Shown: positions 20,352 to 32,800 of the stretch, piece by piece | How the letters are laid out: each line of letters opens with the position of its first letter | Numbering within the stretch: the first letter of the stretch is position 1 | NCBI GenBank assembly: GCA_003254885.1 | Contig: QANT01003258.1 | Span: 1 to 64,000, forward strand | Source of the DNA: Purshia tridentata | Taxonomy: Eukaryota; Streptophyta; Magnoliopsida; Rosales; Rosaceae | Length of the DNA: 64,000 nucleotides | Reading direction: 5' to 3' | Notes under the pieces: model-generated | The model's input: the letters and a program-made list of their open reading frames with translations, nothing else | The model's database searches: none | Told to the model about the DNA's origin: nothing | Position numbers and translations under genes: made by a program

Positions 20352-21719
20352 CCAGAGAAGAAGCTTTCTTATACATAATTATTGGGCTTGTACTGCTAGC
20401 TGCCCAAAAAGTGGAAACAGAGAAAAGAAAAGGGAGAAAAGAAGAAAACAAAATAAAATAGTGAACCAAAATCTTGCAATAATGCAGTGGTGGGGACGGT
20501 TCAATACTCTTCTTCAGAAAGTAACAAAAATGGTGCAAAAACAATACAGTCACATCAGTCCTCCAGAAAAAGAAGCCCCCCCAAACCCCAACCCCAACCC
20601 CAACTAACCACACAAAAAGACATTTAACGCCCTACCCACCCGTTGGCACAATCCGACCATCTTTTCTCAGGTGACATAAACTAATGATTTGCTTGGACTT
20701 TCAATACACTTGTATTGATTTGTTTGTGACTTTCAATTTGAAAAATTATGATGTATAACTTTTTTAATTTTATCAATTGATATTCTATTAATTTGCTCGA
20801 GAAATTAATACAAGTGATGGACACATAACTACCATATCCATTTAGTCGGTGGCAAATATATTTGGAATTTCATTTTTCTCAATAAGAACCTTTCGTGATT
20901 GGCATAATGGCATTTGACTTTGTGTAAATGAAGTTTTGGATAAAAATCGAACATATTGATGAAATTATCTCAATTAGCAAAATTGCAAAGTCATGTACTT
21001 TAATTTTACAAATTGGAAGTATGTGAAACAAATTGATACAAGTACATCTTTTTGGTTAATGATTGAAGAGAAAATTATGACTTGCACACTTCAAGTCAAA
21101 CTCAATTCATATGTTGGTCCTTGTCTTTTTAATGTTTTTAAATTACACCCTAACGTTTGAAATTAATGACAATATAGTTCCTCTATCTATCGTCAGTAAA
21201 TTGTCAATTGATAATGTAGTAAAGGCCCAATTTTCGAAGTGATATGCTTTGGGGACATCTTTTTTGCTCTTGTGGTAGCCTTGTCAATGCCATATGGGTA
21301 AGAGAAATTTACCCCTGCAACATGGATAAGTATAAGTTGGTATATCCTCATCCAATAACATCAGATGATTTGACAGATTCAGCGCAGTAGGGGGTCGAAC
21401 TGTTTTAGATGTAAATTTTTACGTCCGCAACTATTTTGTCAAATTATCATTTGTAAATGATGTTTGAAACTTTTTCAGCAAATTTTCCGCTCAACGACTT
21501 AGACATACCAACTCTAGTTTGTTTATAATCACATAATATGCCAAAGGTAAAATAAGTAGACCATACATAGAAGATCGAACACATATGTACTAGAGAGGCA
21601 TATGTGGAGTCATGGTCGAAGGAAAATGATGTCAGATACAGGAACAAACTGAAAGGAGATCGATAAGAAATAGATGGATCAAATTCATGGTTAAAAGTTA
21701 AAACAGCATGTGCAGCCAG
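20352..21719. other. intergenic, nothing recognised
   Basis: Between the two decayed copies. In the inferred original order this should correspond to the NLR segment, but I find no NLR-like sequence, so either the NLR part was lost here or it was inserted later at the original locus. Contains an A/G-rich run near 20415-20460 and a CCCCAACCCC run near 20580-20605. Confidence 0.45.
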
Positions 21720-22194
21720 AAATAGATGGATCATCAGCACGCCTATCTACGTCGTTCAGCGTTATTAAGACCCTCCCAATAAGTATGTTTGCATCTTTGT
21801 CAGCACCCACACGATCCTCAACTGAAACTAGCATATGATCTTCAAAGGGTTCAGCAGCAATAAACAGTAACACGCACATACCACAACATTGGTGCATTAT
21901 AGACCTCTGAACGTAAAGGTGAAAACCTCAATCCATACTGATTACTCTTATAGTCTCCGATTCTTATAATTAGCTCAACAAATGGATCCCATGGAAGGAT
22001 CAAAGTTCACGAGCATTAACAAACCTTATATAAAGAAAATGCATTCGTTCAACTAGAGTCTAGATCGTAGTCTTATGTCCATGAACAAAGCGGCCATGGA
22101 CAACTCTTCCACCTCCAAGGTCAGAGCTTGTCTCTTTAAGCGCAAAGTCCTTACGTTCGTTCTTGGTTGAATCTTCTGGATTAGCAACTGGAAG

Positions 22195-22227
<33 letters not shown>

Positions 22228-22782
22228 GGTGTTGGTGGTCATTACTTTGATTAGGAAGACGATGAGAGGTGTGGCTAATTGTCTCAACTTTCGCATTTGG
22301 AGAAGTAGTACTCGGTGCACGAAGTAGGTAGGCTAGGAGGCGTATTTGCATGGGATTCAACAGCAGCAATTGGGGTACTGAGGCCGTGTGATCAGTAACA
22401 TAAACCTTAAGGCCGAGGTCTCCTCTTACACGTGAGAAGACATCGAAGCGCTTTTCCAAAAGGTAATGCAAGACAAGAGCATCAGAAGAATAGCGGACAA
22501 ATGAATTCCCAGCAATGCAAATCTTTCCAAGGAACGACCTGGTCCTGGAGGAGGTAGGTTTGACATTAGTATTGTAGACAAGGCATCAAGAGTAAGATGC
22601 TTGAAATTTGAAGGATCAGAAATGTTGAAGTAGAAGCTCTCATTGCAAATGGGGTTGAGATCCTTTTCTATAGTGGTGCGGAGCCTCATACCATCAATGC
22701 TAAGCTCAACAAAGGCACTGCATAAACCTTGACCATCTTTAGGCAACACAACCACATCTACCCCTAGCTTAAGGTTGCTCAT
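21720..22782 (-). pseudogene. decayed inverted copy of the MCTP gene
   Basis: Starts with MSNLKLGVDVVVLPKDGQG, closely matching the intact MCTP start but with a short deletion after VVV. The frame shifts within C2 A (after HLTLDAL) and recovers at LEKRFDVFSRVRGDLGLKVYVTD. The linker is much shorter than in the intact gene and carries Gln/Asn runs from a (GTT)n tract at 22197-22228. C2 B keeps only an MHFLYIRFVNAREL-like start, and C2 C only the TAEPFEDHMLVSVEDRVG part; C2 D and the membrane region are absent. The 5' leader, with a TTTGCAGGGTGCCTGTAGTT acceptor-like stretch and the (AT)n tract, is also shared with the intact gene. Confidence 0.88.
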
Positions 22783-22885
22783 CATCATGATAGTAACATA
22801 TATATGAGTGTGCACTGAAACAATGGAAAACAACTACAGGCACCCTGCAAAGAATTAAGCTAGGGGATAAATAACTATATAAACT

Positions 22886-22888
<3 letters not shown>

Positions 22889-22923
<35 letters not shown>
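22889..22923. repeat. (AT)17 microsatellite
   Basis: Perfect dinucleotide run upstream of the decayed MCTP copy, at the place equivalent to the shorter (TA)n at 4566-4582. Confidence 0.95.
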
Positions 22924-22926
<3 letters not shown>

Positions 22927-23086
22927 TATACTGATGTGTGTGTGTAATTGCATCCTCTGACACGTAACAGAGAGATGAACAACTGAAAATTGGATAGATT
23001 TTAGCCACCTAGCTACAATTCGAAACGTTCAAATAACTAATCAAGCAAATTAAAGATTTACTCTTTAGTTAAACAATTAATCACAA

Positions 23087-23734
23087 TGTTGAATGTTTTC
23101 AAAACATAAAATAGGCCACCAACAGTTGACTGTATGGTTGAAAGCTAGTTTGTGCCTTTTGGCATGAAACAATGTATCCTTTGGTGATTTAAACTTCTGA
23201 AACTTTTGGAAAAAGTTGTAATCACTTCAGTTATGAATATATGGCCTTAAAGTCACAATCTTTCATGAAAAGATATGATTCTTATGAAGAGGTACCTCTT
23301 GTTTAAAAGGTATAACCCATTTGAATTAATTCAAATGAATGGCTGCCATACCAATTTATAAAAGGTACTTGATTCTCTATAAATAAAGGGATTTTCTGCA
23401 AGGAAAACTACTGAAATCTAACATTCTTATCCTTTATCATTTTACAGCAAACTATAGAATTAAGAACTAATTTCTGCAGTTTTAGTTCTTAATTAATCTT
23501 GAGCCTTTCTTGTTTATCTCTCAGGATGTTTGGTTTGTTTTTGGCTGTGCAAGACATTAACAAACACATAGTGTTTTCACTAGGCTTCATTGTATCCACA
23601 AGGCTTATTTGCATATCCCCTTTGCACACTGACTGTGGGGGCAAATAAAGTCTGAAAGAAAGCGAATTTATTTATGTCTTGAAGCAAGTTTCTTTCATCC
23701 TTTTTGGCAGCCGAAACTCACAAGATTTCCAACA
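23087..23734 (+). repeat. Copia 5' LTR
   Basis: 648 bp, TGTTGAATG...TTTCCAACA. A CTATAAATAAAGG promoter-like box lies near 23.39 kb. Confidence 0.95.
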
Positions 23735-26700
23735 ATTTTCAGACTTTATATTTTGCTGTGGCTATGTCGTCCATGAAGGATTTTACTTCTAGTTTCGTGA
23801 AGCTTGATCGTTTTGATGGAGGGACTTTTAGGCGGTGGCAAAAGAAGTTGCACTTTCTTCTTACAAGTCTTAAGGTGGTATATGTACTCACTACTCCAAG
23901 GCCAGTGGAAGATGAAGCGGAGTCGCTTGCTACCCATCGAGAACGTGTTAAATGGGATCAAGATGATTACATTTGCAAGGGGCACATTTGCAATGCCATG
24001 ACTGATGCCTTGTTCGACATCTATCATGAGATGAAGACTTCTAAGGAGATATGGGATGCACTTGAGGCTAAATATATGACTGAAGATGCCACAAGTAAGA
24101 AGTTTCTTGTTTCTAAGTTTTTCAATTATAAAATGACAGATGATAGAAATGTTATTGAACAATTCCATGAGATTATACATATGCATAACCAACTTTCTCA
24201 ATACAAAATGTCTATGGATGAGTCAATCCTTGGTTCTGCTATCATGGAGAAATTACCATCTTCATGGAAGGAATACAAGAAGAACCTTAAACACAAGAAA
24301 GAGGATCTCACCATAGAACAATTGGGACAACACCTTCGGATTGAGGAAGAGTGTAGAGTCCGTGAGAAAGCTGATGATATTTCCTCATCAAAAGTCCATA
24401 TGGTTGATGATGGACCTAAGGAATCAAATCAAGGAAACAAAAAGAGGAAGGGAAATTCTTTCAACAAAGACCATCAAAATCCAAAGAAAAAGAAAGGAAA
24501 TTGTTTCCATTGTGGTAAACGAGGCCATTTCAAAAGAGATTGTCGTCAATTCAAGAAACAACAAGAGTCAAACTCCAAAGACAAGTTTGTTGCCATGATT
24601 TCTGAAATCAATGTGATGGAAGACAATGATGCTTGGTGGGTCGATTCTGGAGCAACCAAGCATGTGTGTAAAGACAAGAACGTATTCAAGAGTTATGTGC
24701 CTAATGAGGAAGCTGATGTTCTCTATATGGGAAATGCTTCTACTGCTACTATTAAGGGAAAAGGCAAAATTGAATTAGAGTTCACAGCTGGAAAGGTGCT
24801 TACTCTCAATAATGTTTATCATGTTCCTGATGTTAGAAAGAATCTGGCTTCTGGAAGTCTTCTCAACAAGTTTGGGTTTAAATTGGTATTTGAGTCAGAT
24901 AAATTTACCTTGACTAAGGGAGGGACTTTTTTTGGAAAAGGTTACATGTATAATGGAATGTTCAAACTCAATCTCAATAAAACTTCTATTGTTTCTGTTT
25001 ACTTGCTTGATTCTTTATCCTTATGGCATAATAGACTAGGTCATATTAATAAAAAGAAAATGAATGACATGTCTAATCTAGATTTAATTCCTAAGCATAT
25101 GGATGATTTGCATGATAAATGTATAACATGCTTGCAAACAAAGATCACAAGGAAACCTTTTCCTAAAAAGATAGAAAGAAATTCCTCTTTACTTCAACTA
25201 ATTCATAGTGATGTATGTGATTTACATAGTACACCTACTAGAGGAGGAAAGAAATATTTTGTGACCTTTATAGATGATTTTAGTAAGTTATGTTATGTTT
25301 AACTTATGCATGCTAAAAGTGAAGTTCTTGATAAATTTAAAATTTAAAAGAATGAAGTGGAAAACCTTTGTGAAACAAAAATCAAGTGTCTTAGATCTGA
25401 TAGAGGTGGAGAATATCATTTTCCATCTTACTGTGAATCGGTTGGTATTGTGCATGAAACTCCTATTGCTTATACACCAAAACAAAATGGTGTGTCGGAA
25501 AGGAAAAATAGGACTCTTGTTGAAATGGTTAATACTATGCTTCTAAACTCTAATCTTAGTAAAGGTTACTGGGGAGAAGTAGTGCTCACTGCATGCCACA
25601 TTCTGAATAGAGTTCCTACCAAAAATCAAAAGGTTACACCTTATGAACTATGGTTCAAGAGAAAACCAAATCTAAGTTATCTTAGAGTTTGGGGGTGTAG
25701 GGCTATTGTAAGGCTACTAGAACCCAAGATAAAGAAGTTGGGACCAAAGGCAATAGAGTGCATATTTTTGGGATATGCAGAACATAGCAAAGGCTATCGG
25801 TTTCTTGTCATAGAATCTAATGATTCTATAGGGGTTAATACGGTGATTGAATTTAGAGATGCAGAATTTTGTGAAAATAGATTCAATGGAACTAAGGAAT
25901 TGGTGGAGGTTCCTCCAAGAAATGAGGACAATGTATCAATCATGTTCAAACCACCAAGTGATGATGAAGAATCTGTTGAAACAAATGAACCTAGGAGAAG
26001 CAAAAGAAGAAGGATTCAAAAATCTTTTGGACCGGATTTCATAGTATACCTTGTTGAAGGAACAAGAGACTCTCATAGTAAACAAACTATGATTACTTCA
26101 AGTATAGAGTCGGATCCTCTAACCTTTGAGGAAGCAATGAAATCTCAACATGCAGCCTTTTGGAAAGAAGCAATTAATGATGAGATTGACTCAATCATGG
26201 GCCACCAAACTTGGAAATTGGTTGACTTACCCCCTGGTTCTAAACCTATAGGGAGTAAATGGATTTTTAAGAAGAAAATGAAAGTTGATGGAACAATTGA
26301 CAAGTTCAAGGCAAGATTAGTTGCCAAAGGCTTCACATAAAAGGAAGGCATAGATTATTTTGATACATATGCTCCAGTTGCAAGAACTTCAACTATAAGG
26401 GTTATCATTGCCTTGGCATTTATTTACAAGTTTGAAATTCACCAAATGGATGTTAAAACTGCATTCTTAAATGGTGAATTAGATGAAGAGATTTACATAA
26501 ACCAGCCAGAGGGTTTTGTCATGGCTGGATAAGAACATAAGGTGTGTAAGTTGGTTAAATCATTATATAGTTTAAAACAAGCACCTAAGCAATGGCATGA
26601 GAGGTTTGATAAGGTGATTGTATCCAATGGTTTTAGGATACATGAATCAGACAAATGTGTTTATAGCAAGTTCCAAAAAGATAAAGGAGTAATTATTTGC

Positions 26701-28263
26701 TTATATGTTGATGACATGTTGATCTTTGGAACTGACATGGATAGCATAAACACAACAAAGAATTTCTTGTCATCTAGTTTTGATATGAAGGACATAGGAA
26801 ATGCCGATGTAATTCTTGGCATGAGAATCAAAAGGTGTAATGATGGATTGATGTTAACACAATCTCATTACATTGAAAAAATACTTAAGAGATTCAATCT
26901 CTTTGATTCAAATCCAGTTGCAACCCCCTATGATCCAAATATCAAATTGTACCCCAATAAAGGAAGAGCTATAAGTCAGTTAGAGTATTCCAAAGTTATT
27001 GGATGCTTAATGTATGCCATGACTTGTACTAGGCCAGATATAGCGTTTTCTGTGAGTAAACTTAGTAGATTTACTTGTTGCCCTAGTCAATTACATTGGA
27101 ATGCAATCAATAGAATTTTGAAGTATCTAAAAGGTACTTTAGACTATGGAATTTGGTACAGCGGATATCCTAAAGTTTTGGAAGGATATACAGATGCCAA
27201 TTGGATAAATGATTTTAAAGATCATAAATTCACAAGTGGCTGGATTTTCACACTTGGTGGAGGGGCCATCTCATGGGGCTCAAAGAAACAAACATGCATT
27301 TCGGACTCCACTATGGCGACCGAGTTTGTAGCTTTGACTTCTTGTAGTAAAGAAGCAGAATGGTTAAGAAATCTGTTGATAGAGATTCCAGTTTGGTCTA
27401 AACCAATGCCTCCTATCTCTATTCATTGTGATAGTCAAGCAACTTTGTCAAAAGCTTATTGCCAAATTTACAATGGTAAATCAAGGCATATTGGCCTAGG
27501 GCATAGCTATGTGAAGCAATTGATTGATGATGGAGTTATAACCATAAATTATGTAAGATCATGTCAAAATTTGGCAGATCCATTAACAAAAGGACTTGCA
27601 AGGGATATGGTGTCTAAGACATCAAAAGGGATGGGGTTAAAGTCCACTCCTATTTGATTACCAATGATAGAAACTCAACTCAACACTTGAAACATCAAGT
27701 CCTTGAGTTCAATGAGCAAAGTATATCATATGTTGTAATTGCAAGCACTATGTGTTGTCATATTAAATGAAAACACATTTTCACTTATTTTCCATCCAAG
27801 GTAAAAGTGCTTGGTACCTGTAATGAACGAAAGAGGATGAGTTATGGCTCTTAATAGATATAATTGAAAGTACTTATGTTACAGGGGTACTACATATCTA
27901 CCTATATGGGTGTAGAATGTGGTGCTGCTTTCTATATGACTAGGACTTGTCACTAAAGCACTCATGAAAGTGGATATAGACACAAGGCCAATCCACGTGT
28001 CGGTTTTTGAAACACACAAAAGGGGTTTAAAATGTTGTGTGTGAGATATATCCGGTTAGTCATATAAGATCGAAAGTTCAAAGCAAGTGCTACTTATCCA
28101 TCTTGATTAACTTTGATGTATTTTCACTAAGTTAAAGTTCACTTTAATTTATGCACAATGTTTTCAAGAAGTTTATGCTCAAGTAAGTTTTATAAAAGAA
28201 TTTTAATTTCTCAGAGTCAAAATTATGTTTATAGCATTTTGTATTTTGAAAATGGTGGAGGAT

Positions 28264-28911
28264 TGTTGAATGTTTTCAAAACATAAAATAGGCCACCAAC
28301 GGTTGGCTATATGGTTGAAAACTAGTTTGTGCCTTTTGGCATGAAGCAATGTATCATTTGGTGATTTAAACTTCTGAAACTTTTGGGAAAAGTTGTAATC
28401 ACTTCAGTTATGAATATATGGCCTTAAAGTCACAATCTTTCATGAAAAGATATGATTCTTATGAAGAGGTACCTCTTGTTTAAAAGGTATAACCCATTTG
28501 AATTAATTCAAATGAATGACTGCCATACCAATTCATAAAAGGTACTTGATGCTCTATAAATAGAGGGATTTTTTGCAAGGAAAACTACTGAAATCTAACA
28601 TTCTTATCCTTTATCATTTTACAGCAAACTATAGAATTAAGAACTAATTTCTGCAGTTTTAGTTCTTAATTAATCTTGAGCCTTTCTTGTTTATCTCTCA
28701 GGGTGTTTGGTTTGTTTTTGGTTGTGCAAGACATTAACAAACACAGAGTGTTTTCACTAGGCTTCATTGTATCCACAAGGCTTATTTGCATATCCCCTTT
28801 GCACACTGACTGTGGGGGCAAATAAAGTCTGAAAGAAAGCGAATTTATCCGTGCCTTGAAGCAAGTTTCTTTCATCCTTTTTGGCAGTCACAACTCACAA
28901 GATTTCCAACA
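28264..28911 (+). repeat. Copia 3' LTR
   Basis: 648 bp with the same ends as the 5' LTR, no length difference, and mostly transition differences from it. Confidence 0.95.
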
Positions 28912-29273
28912 ATATATATAAATGCACCGGAGAGAATAACTAGATAGACAGTGCACTTTATGAGAAAAAAGCAGAGAACACTATTTGGCAGAGATTATAA
29001 AAAGCGGAAGCCAAAACATACTGAGATCGAGCACATTACTCTTCAAAGTGCAGGCTGGTCAAAGGGGATACATCAAACATGTTTGATCATCACAAATTTT
29101 TCCTTAGAAGTACAAATTCTATACATAATAGGCAACAGGGGAGGGTGGACCTAATTGATGGCCGTTAGAGTTTATCAGCTTTGAAGAAGCAAATTCAAAA
29201 TAAGAGATGGACATGCAAAACTCACAGTTCTCATTTTCTTACCAATGGAGGAATATATGAGTATATATATTTA
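28912..29273 (-). other. upstream flank of the MCTP copy beyond the Copia insertion
   Basis: Reverse complement shows blocks in common with about 4380-4510 (see that entry), so the Copia element landed inside the already duplicated MCTP upstream region. No gene seen. Confidence 0.5.
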
Positions 29274-29282
29274 TTACAAATA

Positions 29283-29958
29283 GAGTTTTTTGCACTAATA
29301 ACATCCAGACTATTGAGTATGTGCGCATTTACCATTCGAACTATAAATATATTATGTGGAAATACCAACCAAACTTACACAATGGTGACTATGTGCTACT
29401 TGCTGTCAGGTTCCATTCACTTCAGAATTAAAATTAAAGGCATTTTCATCTTATCACCTATAAAATTTAAACCAACTTAAACATTCAAAAAAAACTTATC
29501 CGAACACTAAAAAATATTTCAGAAAATTGCACGGACTCGTAGCGATGTGCAATATTTTTCTATAACTTCAAAAAATAATTTATGGTCTCTAGAATTTCAA
29601 GAAATTAAAATTTTTATTTAATGTGTTGGATTTTTCATGAAAATTATTTTTTGAAAGTCATAGAAAAATATAACACGTCGCTACAAGTCCATAGCAGTCT
29701 TCGGAACATTGTTTCAGTCCGGATGAATTTTTGATGAATTTTTTAAGTTGGTTTAAATTTAGAATGATTAGGAAAATTGGAAAAGAAAATTATTTAACCA
29801 TGAAAAGACACTCCAAAGTGAATGAAACTTGATGGCAGATGGCAGATGGCACATTGCCACCATTGTGTAAGTTTGGGTGGTATTTCCACACCATTCACAG
29901 TTTTGAAGGTAAATGCGCACATGCCCAATAATCTGGATGGTATTAGTGCAAAAAAACC
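29283..29958. mobile_element. Mutator-type foldback element (676 bp)
   Basis: Nearly the whole element is two inverted arms of about 320 bp around a centre near 29.61 kb. The left arm begins GAGTTTTTTGCACTAATA and the right arm, reversed, GGTTTTTTTGCACTAATA; matching continues through ATGTGCGCATTTACC, GTGGAAATACCA, AAACTTACACAATGGTG, TTTAAACCAACTTAAA and TGTAGCGA/CGTAGCGA blocks. Flanks TTACAAATA (29274-29282) and TTATAAATA (29959-29967) are a 9-bp target duplication with one mismatch. No coding capacity. Confidence 0.82.
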
Positions 29959-29967
29959 TTATAAATA

Positions 29968-30582
29968 AAGCAAATATACATGCTAAGGGTTAGTATATGT
30001 ATACATGATAGCATTGTACTCCTTTTAGAAATTGAATAGTGATAGAATCCAAATGAATGCTTGGATAATAAGGCCAAGTAAAGATCGATGCTTAATTGCG
30101 TGATGCTTTTACAAGGAATATATCATATATGCAATGACAGTGTACTTTACGTATGTGGTTCATGTGCAACATGTTTATCTGTTTACCATAATTAAGTGAC
30201 CTTAACAGTCTCATTGACAGGGGATGCTTTGCACATGACCCCTTATTTGGTTGTACTTTTATTTTTCTTTCATAATGGAACGGAGTAAACTTTGTCAATT
30301 CTAATATTAACTCATTTTCTCACCCTCCCTTACCCCTCAAGCTAATACCAAGTGACCAATTAAGGGATTATTTGGCTGCACTCTATTCAAAGAACCAGCT
30401 AGCGTAGATTAGATTAATTCCTTTGCTATGATTTTAATTTGGTTATGGTTTATCCTGAAAGCTTTATTATTTGGATAGAGACCAAGCAATACATATTGAA
30501 CTAAACAAAAGCTTCTAGCTAGGGGTGCACATCAGCAAAATAATCTTACAAAAAATGAAAAACTTAAAATCAGCAAGCCTAG
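29968..30582. other. germin-like gene 3' flank
   Basis: Non-coding, AT-rich; nothing further recognised. Confidence 0.5.
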
Positions 30583-31230
30583 CTAGCTAGTGCCACCAAG
30601 AATGCCCTTGAGCTTCTTGACTTGAGCATGATCAAGGAAAGTGGTCTTCTCCACCAATGAAGATGGCAAATTGTTAGCGAAAAGGGCGAAATCAAGGATT
30701 TGGAGACCAGGGTTTGCACTGCTGAAGCTAACAAAAGCCTTGGCATGTATTTTAGCAGCATTTATTTGAAAGTGCAACAACCCTTGTGGGAAAACCATGA
30801 CATCTCCCTTTTTAAGAGTCTTCAAGTAAACAGAGTTGGCTGAGGAAACAAAGCCAGCAGTGATAACACCTCTGGTCACAATCAGAATCTCTGAAGCACC
30901 AGGGTGTGTGTGGAATGGGATAACACCAGCAGGGTCCAAGTCTAGCCTTGCCAAAGAGATGCCAAGCCCATTTACACCAGGAAATTGAGCAACAAATGCA
31001 GGGGTCACAGCAGCTTTGATTATGTTAGAGGTGTTCCCAGCTTTGGCTAGGCCAGAAAACACAAAGTCACTCACAGTGACTTTAGCAGGGTTCTTGCAGA
31101 AATAGCCTGCAGGGCTGTCTGGGCCTTTCAGGTCTGCCACACAGAAGTCTTGGACAGAAGCATGAGAGGAAGAAGAGGAGGAGAAGATGAGAGAAAAGAG
31201 GAAGAGAATGTAGTGAAGCATTTTCATCAT
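30583..31230 (-). CDS. germin-like protein, ABP19/ABP20 (GLP subfamily 3) type
   Basis: Intronless, 215 residues. Germin-like proteins are secreted, manganese-binding cupins of the cell wall; some have superoxide dismutase activity, and the ABP19/ABP20 members of peach were isolated as auxin-binding proteins. N-terminal signal peptide about residues 1-25 (hydrophobic, ending [10 protein letters not shown]). Cys30 and Cys45 form the conserved N-terminal disulfide pair. Germin box 1 [10 protein letters not shown] gives metal ligands His107, His109 and Glu114; box 2 FPQGLLHF gives His153. Box 3 is represented by [10 protein letters not shown]-terminus LKKLKG-like, as in ABP19/20. Length and all motifs are intact, so I expect an active gene. 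Two ATGs lie in tandem at the start; the first is used here. Confidence 0.94.
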   Translation of the reverse strand: MMKMLHYILFLFSLIFSSSSSSHASVQDFCVADLKGPDSPAGYFCKNPAKVTVSDFVFSGLAKAGNTSNIIKAAVTPAFVAQFPGVNGLGISLARLDLDPAGVIPFHTHPGASEILIVTRGVITAGFVSSANSVYLKTLKKGDVMVFPQGLLHFQINAAKIHAKAFVSFSSANPGLQILDFALFANNLPSSLVEKTTFLDHAQVKKLKGILGGTS

Positions 31231-31280
31231 TTGTGTGTTTTTGGTTTAGTGAGGGTGGGTTAATTGATGGCTTGGTTGGG

Positions 31281-31290
31281 TTTAAATAAA
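31281..31290 (-). promoter_or_regulatory. TATA box of the germin-like gene
   Basis: On the minus strand TTTATTTAAA lies 51-60 bp before the start codon, a normal TATA position for a gene with a short leader. Confidence 0.6.
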
Positions 31291-31299
31291 TGGATTGTG

Positions 31300-32440
31300 T
31301 GCAACTTGACAACATGCCCATGCAGGACATAGTGACTAATGGGAAAAGGAGAACCACAATTTTTCTGGGCTGAAGCTTACCTGTTGATGAGACTCCCTTT
31401 TTGCATTGGAAACAAAAATCCAGGATGTCAACTTTGGTAGTTAGTAATCGGGTGAGTAGGGCAGGCATTGATTTTGTCCATACTGTCAAACAGCTTGCAG
31501 GACTAACTAATAGGATTATCTATGTAATAGGATAGAATGAATTCTTTGACATGTTGCAAAATTAACCATCGCAAGCACACTATTGACAATGAAGGCAATC
31601 TAGCTACACTATGTTCATTCACAATTTTCCTCCACGAGAAAGCAGAAGATTACTGTGTCTTTGACAGTGTAATTTGTAAGATCAGACCAACATTGCTTAT
31701 CATAAACTTCAAAACTGAAGCAAGTTTGATTATGAAATTGAACTGGGACTAAGATGCATTACTAGAGTAGTAGGAGAAATTGGTGAGGAACTTATCTGAT
31801 TGTGGTCCAAAAAGGCACATGGGGAAGAGAGAAGGAAGGTGCATAAGCAGACACTTTGACAGCTAATAAATTACTCTTCAAAGGTACAACCGATATGCAA
31901 TTCTTGGAGTCTTTTTCGAATGGCAGGCATGGATTTCATGTGTGGACTATAGTAATTCCCTCCCGCTAAGATTCCATATGCAATAGCTAGCATGGTATGC
32001 CATAGTGATTGAATTTTTAGGGGTAGGAAGTCTACAAGTCTAAAGAACACAGCAACAATGGGGTTGAAATGATGCATATCAAATATCATTGGACAAGGCA
32101 TACGTATATGAAAAAGTTCTATATTTTCAGCCACACAGGTAAAATTGTATTGACTCAGCATATATTGTTTCTATATAACTTAATTCTTTTGGGTGACATA
32201 GAATTTTCAGAAAATGGTAATGGAATGAGGCTCGCCGGCCAATATTGTACCAAAAAAAGGGTAAAATAATTTTAACAATATTAAGACACTGGAATTGCAA
32301 TATAAGATTTGTTCTTGTCTTTTAAGCTAATGAGATTTATTCATTAGTGTTCAATATTTTATATCAACTTGTACAAAATTTATATAGATACCGTCCAATT
32401 TTAAATATTAATAAGGTTGGTGAAATGAAATGGAATAGGA
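31300..32440. other. intergenic, nothing recognised
   Basis: Upstream of the germin-like gene. No coding signal beyond short random frames. Confidence 0.45.
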
Positions 32441-32449
32441 TAGAAATTA

Positions 32450-32800
32450 AATCGATTCTAAGTTGAAATGGAATATCAATATCATGACCCAAGTTGTCGG
32501 ATCCCACAATGCGGATCTCGAGTTCGGGATCCTTGGTTTGATCTCCAGATTTGGGCATGGTCAATTGGTCATGCATGGATCATGGGTTTGGGTTCTCAGG
32601 TCAGGGTCCTAGGTCTCAAGTTTGGGATGCAAGGTTGAGAATCGTGAGTCCCAAGTTCCAGGTTCGGGGTCTTTGATTTGAGTCTCGAGTCTCACATTTT
32701 CACTATCAAGGATACGAGGCCTCGGATTCTAGGTCTCAAGTGTAGAGTCCTAGATCTAAAGTACAATTGGGGCTTGAAGTCCCAAGGTCAAGTGAATTGT
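32450..32800. repeat. degenerate quasi-repeat of GGTCTCAAG / GGGATC words
   Basis: Sequence built from many variants of short words such as GGGTCCTAGGTCTCAAGTTTGGGAT, GATTCTAGGTCTCAAG, GAGTCTCGAGTCTCA and GAGTCCTAGATCT, without a fixed period. Flanks on both sides hold GAAATGGAAT / ATTCCATT words in opposite orientation, which hints at a transposon body, but I cannot define ends. Confidence 0.5.

Larger units (their letters stand above)
23087..28911 (+). mobile_element. Ty1/Copia LTR retrotransposon, broken
   Basis: A 5.8-kb element with two 648-bp LTRs. Parts in order: gag with a CCHC knuckle (CFHCGKRGHFKRDC) near 24.5 kb; protease with WWVDSGATKH near 24.65 kb; GAG-pre-integrase (LWHNRLGHI) and integrase from about 25.0 kb; reverse transcriptase with YVDDM near 26.7 kb; RNase H near 27.2-27.6 kb. 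The order protease-integrase-RT is diagnostic of Copia. A purine tract (AATGGTGGAGGAT) abuts the 3' LTR. The coding region has about three breaks, so the copy is a fossil. The LTRs differ at about 22 of 648 sites by my count (3.4%), roughly 1-2.5 million years at usual plant rates. The 5-bp flanks (CACAA and ATATA) do not match. Confidence 0.95.
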
